In this document: piece by piece, positions 4,655 through 6,361 of the stretch
How positions within the stretch are numbered: position 1 is the stretch's first letter
Layout of the letters: every line of letters starts with the position of its first letter
Assembly (NCBI GenBank): GCA_029263555.1
Contig: JAJUFW010000182.1
Span: 1 to 6,361, forward strand
Origin: Alphaproteobacteria bacterium
Lineage (GTDB): Bacteria; Pseudomonadota; Alphaproteobacteria; DSM-16000; Inquilinaceae
Direction: 5' to 3'
DNA: 6,361 nt
The notes under the pieces: model-generated
The model's database searches: none
Told to the model about the DNA's origin: nothing
Seen by the model: the letters and a program-made list of their open reading frames with translations, nothing else
Position numbers and translations under genes: made by a program

Positions 4655-5455
4655 ATGCACAGCGACAGGCACATCCAGCTGCTTGAATCCCGTACGATCT
4701 GGCTGCTGCGGGAAGCCTATGCTCGGGTCAGGCCGCTCTGCCTGCTGTGGTCGGTCGGCAAGGATTCCAACGCGCTTCTGTGGCTTGCCCGCAAGGCCTT
4801 CTTCGGGCGCGTACCCTTTCCCGTCGTCCAGCTCGATACCGGCCTCGAACTCGACGAGGTCTATGAATTCCGGGACCGTATTGCCGCCGAATGGAAGCTG
4901 GACCTGCGGATCGAACCCTGCCCGCCGGAACCGGCCGACCCGGCGCTGCCGCCCGCGAGCCGGGCGGCGGCGCGCAAGACCTGCGGCCTGCAGGCCCTGA
5001 TCGCGCGGGAGGGCTATCGCGGCGTCCTGGTCGGAATCCGCCGGGACGAGCAGGCAACGCGGGCGAAGGAGCGGGTGTTCAGTCCGCGCGGCCCCGACGG
5101 CGCCTGGGACGTCCGCAACCAGCCGGCCGAGTTCTGGGACCTGTTCGAAACATCGGTTCCGGAAGGCGGCCATCTCCGGATCCATCCCCTGCTGGACTGG
5201 ACCGAACTCGACATCTGGCGCTACACGCGGGCGGAAGGGCTGCCCATCGTGCCGCTCTACTTCGCCCGCGACGGCAAACGCTTCCGTTCCTTGGGCGAGA
5301 AGAACATCACCCGGCCCATCGCCTCGACGGCGGCCACCATCGACGAGATCATCGCGGAGCTGGAGGCGACTCGGGTCGCCGAGCGGTCCGGCCGGACCAT
5401 GGATCACGAGACAGAGGATTCGTTCGAGCGGCTGCGGACCGGAGGCTATCTATGA
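4655..5455 (+). CDS. cysD: Sulfate adenylyltransferase subunit 2 (CysD), short variant
   Basis: CysD is the catalytic subunit that, with the GTPase CysN, makes adenosine 5'-phosphosulfate (APS) from ATP and sulfate. The 266-residue product begins with the family-like RHIQLLESRTIWLLREA. It has the PP-loop SVGKDS (33-38), the LDTG segment (60-63), VGIRRDEQATRAKERVFSPR (126-145), and HPLLDWTELDIWRY followed by PLYFA (177-204). The C-terminus carries ERSGRTMDHE and ends RLRTGGYL. Better-known CysD proteins have about 300 residues; here PLYFA is followed almost at once by RFRSLGEKNITRP (209-221). The usual insert of roughly 30 residues is therefore missing, and the common LGC is LGE. Close relatives with this shorter form probably form a separate clade, but I cannot confirm that without a search. 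The start ATG has only a poor ribosome site (GGGG about 11 nt upstream). The stop overlaps the cysN start by ATGA, so the pair is translationally coupled. Confidence 0.9.
   Translation: MHSDRHIQLLESRTIWLLREAYARVRPLCLLWSVGKDSNALLWLARKAFFGRVPFPVVQLDTGLELDEVYEFRDRIAAEWKLDLRIEPCPPEPADPALPPASRAAARKTCGLQALIAREGYRGVLVGIRRDEQATRAKERVFSPRGPDGAWDVRNQPAEFWDLFETSVPEGGHLRIHPLLDWTELDIWRYTRAEGLPIVPLYFARDGKRFRSLGEKNITRPIASTAATIDEIIAELEATRVAERSGRTMDHETEDSFERLRTGGYL
5441..5445 (+). promoter_or_regulatory. Strong Shine-Dalgarno of cysN inside the end of cysD
   Basis: GGAGG lies within the last codons of cysD, 6 nt before the cysN ATG at 5452. Together with the ATGA stop-start overlap, this supports coupled translation and fixes the cysN start. 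Confidence 0.8.
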
Positions 5456-6361
5456 GCGGGGCGGGGCAGGGGCCGCTGGAGTTGGTGGTGGTCGGTCATG
5501 TCGACCACGGCAAGTCGACCCTGATCGGTCGGCTTCTGCACGACACCGGCAGCCTTCCGGAAGGTCGTCTGCCCGACCTGGAAGCGATGTGCCGCAGGCG
5601 GGGGACGGTGCTCGAATGGTCCTTCGTCCTCGATGCGCTCCAGGCCGAGCGCGATCAGGCGGTCACGATCGATACGACGCGGATCGGCTTCCGGTCGGCG
5701 CGTCGCCGCTATGTGCTGATCGATGCGCCCGGGCATCGCGAATTCCTTCGCCATATGATCGCCGGGGCGGCGTCCGCCGCGGCGGCGCTCTTGGTCGTCG
5801 ATGCAGCCGAGGGCGTGCGCGAGCAGACCCGGCGCCATGCCTATCTCCTGCACCTCCTCGGCATCGAGCGGATCGTCGTCGCGGTCAACAAGATGGACGT
5901 CGCCGCCTACGATCAGGCCCGCTTCCATGCCGTCGCCGCGGACCTCGCCCGGCATTTCGAAGGCCTCGGGATCGTTCCGGCGGCGGTCGTTCCCGTGGCC
6001 GCCCGTCTTGGCGAGACCCTGGTCTCGCGTTCGGACGCGATGCGATGGCATCGGGGGCCGACCCTGCTCGAGGCGCTCGACCGGCTGCCGGCCGCCGCGG
6101 CCCCGGCCGCGCGTCCGCTGCGCCTGCCGATCCAGGATGTCTACCGCCGGGATGAGAAGCGCGTGCTGGTCGGCCGCGTCGAGAGCGGCACCCTGCGGGT
6201 AGGGGACGAACTGCTGTTCCTGCCGGGCGGCCGGACGGCGCGTGTGCTCACCCTGGAAGCCTGGGGACGGTCGCCGCGCGTCGCCCGTACCGGCGATGCT
6301 GTCGGACTGACGATCGACCAGCCGCTCTTCGTCGAACGCGGGGCGCTTGCCGCGCATGGCG
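5452..6361 (+). CDS. cysN: Sulfate adenylyltransferase subunit 1, GTPase (CysN), 3' partial
   Basis: CysN hydrolyses GTP to drive APS synthesis by CysD. About 303 residues are visible, with no stop before the window ends. It is an EF-Tu-like GTPase: P-loop GHVDHGKS (15-22), switch I region ERDQAVTIDTT (66-76), G3 DAPGH (91-95) and G4 NKMD (146-149). The WHRGPTLLEALDRLP linker then leads to the beta-barrel domain II, beginning near LRLPIQDVYRRDEKRVLVGRV. Differences from the common enzyme are the switch I sequence, usually EREQGITID, and domain II, where VGRVESGTLRVGDEL is closer to the elongation-factor pattern than to the typical CysN YAGTLASG. The C-terminal part, which in some species is fused to APS kinase (CysC), lies outside the window. 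The start is secured by the GGAGG site and the 4-nt overlap with cysD. Confidence 0.9.
   Translation, partial: MSGAGQGPLELVVVGHVDHGKSTLIGRLLHDTGSLPEGRLPDLEAMCRRRGTVLEWSFVLDALQAERDQAVTIDTTRIGFRSARRRYVLIDAPGHREFLRHMIAGAASAAAALLVVDAAEGVREQTRRHAYLLHLLGIERIVVAVNKMDVAAYDQARFHAVAADLARHFEGLGIVPAAVVPVAARLGETLVSRSDAMRWHRGPTLLEALDRLPAAAAPAARPLRLPIQDVYRRDEKRVLVGRVESGTLRVGDELLFLPGGRTARVLTLEAWGRSPRVARTGDAVGLTIDQPLFVERGALAAHG

Noticed and set aside
3481..4686. 401-residue frame antisense to gpsA
   Set aside because: It is a shadow of gpsA caused by high GC content, is Arg- and Gly-rich, and runs into the cysD start.
5446..6357. 303-residue leftward frame opposite cysN
   Set aside because: The rightward frame, though lacking a stop in the window, carries the full set of GTPase motifs, so this is its antisense shadow.

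Overview
The window is GC-rich, with tightly packed genes and G/C-ending codons. The cold-shock protein, the RhlE-type helicase, the GpsA and the PhoH all look alphaproteobacterial, most likely from a Rhodospirillales-like organism. That assignment rests on general protein resemblance only. No phage, transposon, tRNA, rRNA or CRISPR sequence was recognised.

Left part (1-1254): a rightward reading frame, open at the window edge, joins a helix-hairpin-helix segment resembling NAD-dependent DNA ligase (LigA) to a PhoH-type ATPase domain. It converges on a leftward yajQ gene, and a perfect 22-bp palindrome lies between the two stop codons. The LigA-PhoH junction is the most unusual feature here. 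It could be a natural fusion, a recombination scar or an assembly misjoin.

Middle part (1255-3444): a 270-bp divergent spacer leads to a small cold-shock protein gene (cspA family). A 390-bp non-coding, hairpin-rich stretch then leads to a DEAD-box RNA helicase of the RhlE type with an arginine-rich tail. Both genes act on RNA structure and face the same way. Both have potentially structured leaders, which suggests RNA-level control such as cold or helicase feedback; this is inference.

Right part (3445-6361): a leftward gpsA (glycerol-3-phosphate dehydrogenase, phospholipid precursor synthesis) converges on the helicase gene and diverges from a rightward cysD-cysN pair. That pair encodes the two subunits of sulfate adenylyltransferase and is coupled by a 4-nt ATGA overlap. 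CysN is open at the right edge and would be missed by an ORF search that requires a stop codon. The CysD is a short variant without the usual insert and LGC motif, and cysH and cysI are not beside it on the visible side. The pair may therefore serve a sulfation pathway rather than ordinary cysteine synthesis.

I see no clearly new multi-gene system. The most useful leads are the LigA-PhoH chimera, the structured leaders of the two RNA-remodelling genes, and the variant CysDN pair.
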